NCBI RefSeq assembly: GCF_051401765.1
Contig: NW_027480545.1
Coordinates: forward strand, 186,001-250,000
Origin: Calliopsis andreniformis
Taxonomy: Eukaryota > Arthropoda > Insecta > Hymenoptera > Andrenidae
Reading direction: 5' to 3'
Length of the DNA: 64,000 bases
This document shows positions 63,131 to 64,000 of this stretch, piece after piece (positions within the stretch are counted from its first letter, which is position 1; every line of letters starts with the position of its first letter). The notes beneath the pieces are model-generated. The model was not told where the DNA came from. It did no database searches and saw only the letters and a list, made by a program, of their open reading frames with translations. The translations under genes and the position numbers were made by a program.

Positions 63131-64000
63131 GTTTGAGGAATGAGGATTGAGCGTTGAGGATTGAGTGTTGAGGATTGAGGATTGAGTATTGAATGTTGAG
63201 GATTGATGACTGAGGATTGAGGATTGAGGATTGAAGAATGAGTATTGAGTATTGAGGATTGAGGATTGAGGATTGAGATTTGATTATTGATTTTTGTGGA
63301 TTGAGTATTGTACGATGAGAATTCAGGATATTCTGTTGAGTATTGAGAATTGAGAATTGATGGTTGAGAATTGAGGATTGATGGTTGAGGGTTCTGTGTT
63401 ATATATTGAGGATTGATGACTGAGGATTGAGGATTGAGGATTGAGGATTGAGGATTGAAGATTGAGTGTCGAGGATTGAGGGTTGAGTATTGAGGATTGA
63501 GTATTGGGGAATGAGGATGAGGGCTGAGGTTTGAGGTTTGAGGTTTGAGTATTGAATCCTGAGAATTCAGGATATTCTATTGAGTATTGAGAACTGAGGA
63601 TTGATGGTTGAGTATTGAGGATTGATGGTTGAGGGTTGTGTGTTCAATATTGAGGATTGAGGATTGAGGATTGAGGATTGAGGATTGAGAATTGAGGATT
63701 GAGGATTGAAGATTGAGTATTGAGGATTGAAGGTTGAGGATTGAGGATTGAGGATTGAGGATTGAAGAATGAGTATTGAGGATCGAAGGTTGAGGATTGA
63801 GGATTGAGGATTGAGGACTGAGGATGGAAGATTGAAGAGAGAGGACTGAGTGTTGATTATTGAGTGTTGAGAATTGATGTTTGAGGATTGAGATTTGATT
63901 ATTGATTTTTGTGGATTGTGTATTGCACGATGAGAATTCAGGATATTCTATTGAGTATTGAGAATTGAGGATTGATGGTTGAGTATTGAGGATTGATGGT
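63131..64000 (+). repeat. Right-hand copy of the domain II start, cut by the window edge
   Basis: Up to about 63,760 it matches 28,900-29,540 at offset 34,221 (boxes 63319 and 63563). It then switches to the order of 55,730-56,000, with the CACGATG box at 63934, and runs off the window. Confidence 0.82.

Larger units (their letters stand above)
1..64000 (+). repeat. Heptamer satellite array, unit GAGGATT (TTGAGGA)
   Basis: Every part of the window reads as 7-base units near TTGAGGA in one orientation, with no unique sequence and no inverted tract seen. The first four positions (T or C, then TGA) are strongly kept. Positions 5-7 vary among GGA, GTA, AGA, GAA, GGG, GGT, GTG, TGA, TGG, ATA, ACG and others. 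Runs of the pure consensus rarely exceed six or seven units before a variant appears. Register is occasionally shifted by 6-base units (CGAGGA, TGAGGG, TGAGGA) in recurring contexts such as GAGGACGAGGACTGACGG and GAGGATGAGGGCTGAGG, and by rare 8-base units. The - strand has no stop in the consensus, so long open frames of a seven-residue repeat (NPQSSIL) arise in all three - frames; they are not genes. A satellite or megasatellite is the natural class. The family is not one I can name, and the host is undetermined. Confidence 0.97.
28561..64000 (+). repeat. Array domain II (AATCCTGAGAATTC / CACGATG / TACGATG box subtypes)
   Basis: Core starts, by subtype. ATCCTGAGAATTC: 29342, 32266, 33591, 39761, 40785, 45151, 47795, 50379, 61937, 63563, plus GAATCC forms at 55398, 57950 and 58836. 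CACGATG: 32671, 38504, 39190, 43429 (GCATTC), 45556, 46652, 49660, 54150, 55015, 55900, 58502, 59130, 60195 (GCATTC), 62342 (CATGATG) and 63934. TACGATG followed by TTCTGTTG: 29098, 31631, 37659, 44454, 47399, 49982, 53319, 56618, 61240 and 63319. AAAACTGAGAATTC followed by TTCTACTG: 30111, 34360, 42819, 48564 and 51127. The domain I GTGAATTG form persists only at 33042, 35896, 41316, 45913, 48921, 52426 and 62713, and the AACCATG form only at 41596. CTAG boxes lie at 28579, 29654, 30486, 31991, 33903, 34735, 36082, 37043, 38019, 38851, 39397, 40455, 42362, 44814, 47075, 48107, 50670, 51502, 52612, 53679, 56121, 56923, 59572, 60618 and 61600. Confidence 0.75.

Noticed and set aside
1..64000. 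Telomere repeat
   Set aside because: TTGAGGA resembles a G-rich telomeric heptamer in shape, but units are far too variable, the array has higher-order duplications, and the unit matches no telomere repeat I know. A subtelomeric satellite remains possible.
1..64000. CRISPR array
   Set aside because: The boxes recur, but the sequences between them are themselves heptamer repeats of variable length, with no unique spacers of constant size and no cas genes.

Overview
The whole 64,000-base window is one satellite-like tandem array. No gene, rRNA, tRNA, CRISPR array or recognisable mobile element can be supported. The basic unit is a 7-base repeat, GAGGATT (read in register as TTGAGGA), always in the same orientation: the + strand is rich in G, A and T and poor in C, and I saw no inverted run. 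Most units fit YTGANNN: a kept YTGA core followed by three variable bases (GGA, GTA, AGA, GAA, GGG, GGT, GTG, TGA, TGG and so on). The order of the variants gives each stretch a readable barcode. ORGANISM: there is no phylogenetic marker. An uninterrupted array of tens of kilobases with nested higher-order duplications is typical of eukaryotic heterochromatin (centromeric, subtelomeric or sex-chromosome satellite). Heptanucleotide repeats also occur between genes in bacteria such as cyanobacteria, but an array this long would be unusual there. A eukaryotic satellite is the favoured reading, by inference only. LAYOUT: the array is punctuated by recurring diverged units that stay in heptad register. 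These are about 60 'EcoRI boxes' around TGAGAATTCAGGATATTC, about 25 relatives with GTGAATTG in place of GAATTC, and about 38 'CTAG boxes' around GGATCTAGGATTG. Domain I (about 1-28,560) carries mostly the GTGAATTG, AACCATGAGAATTC and AAAACTGAGAATTC subtypes. Domain II (about 28,560-64,000) carries mostly the AATCCTGAGAATTC, GCACGATGAGAATTC and GTACGATGAGAATTC subtypes. Both domains consist of segmental duplications at many spacings: 160, 474, 761, 886, about 1,400, about 2,570, 3,008, 4,249, 4,810, 9,970, 12.8 kb, 15.66 kb, 16.5-16.8 kb, 18.45 kb, 29.7 kb and 34.2 kb. Copy boundaries show indels and mosaic joins, as expected from unequal exchange or replication slippage. CODING: the - strand consensus has no stop codon in any frame. 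Because 7 is not a multiple of 3, all three - frames encode the same seven-residue repeat NPQSSIL. The many long - strand open frames (up to 498 codons at 6228-7724) are by-products of this and are not annotated as genes. The + strand has a TGA in every unit and so is closed in all frames. Coordinates of block edges are by-eye alignments, good to about 10-30 bases; box positions are exact where given.
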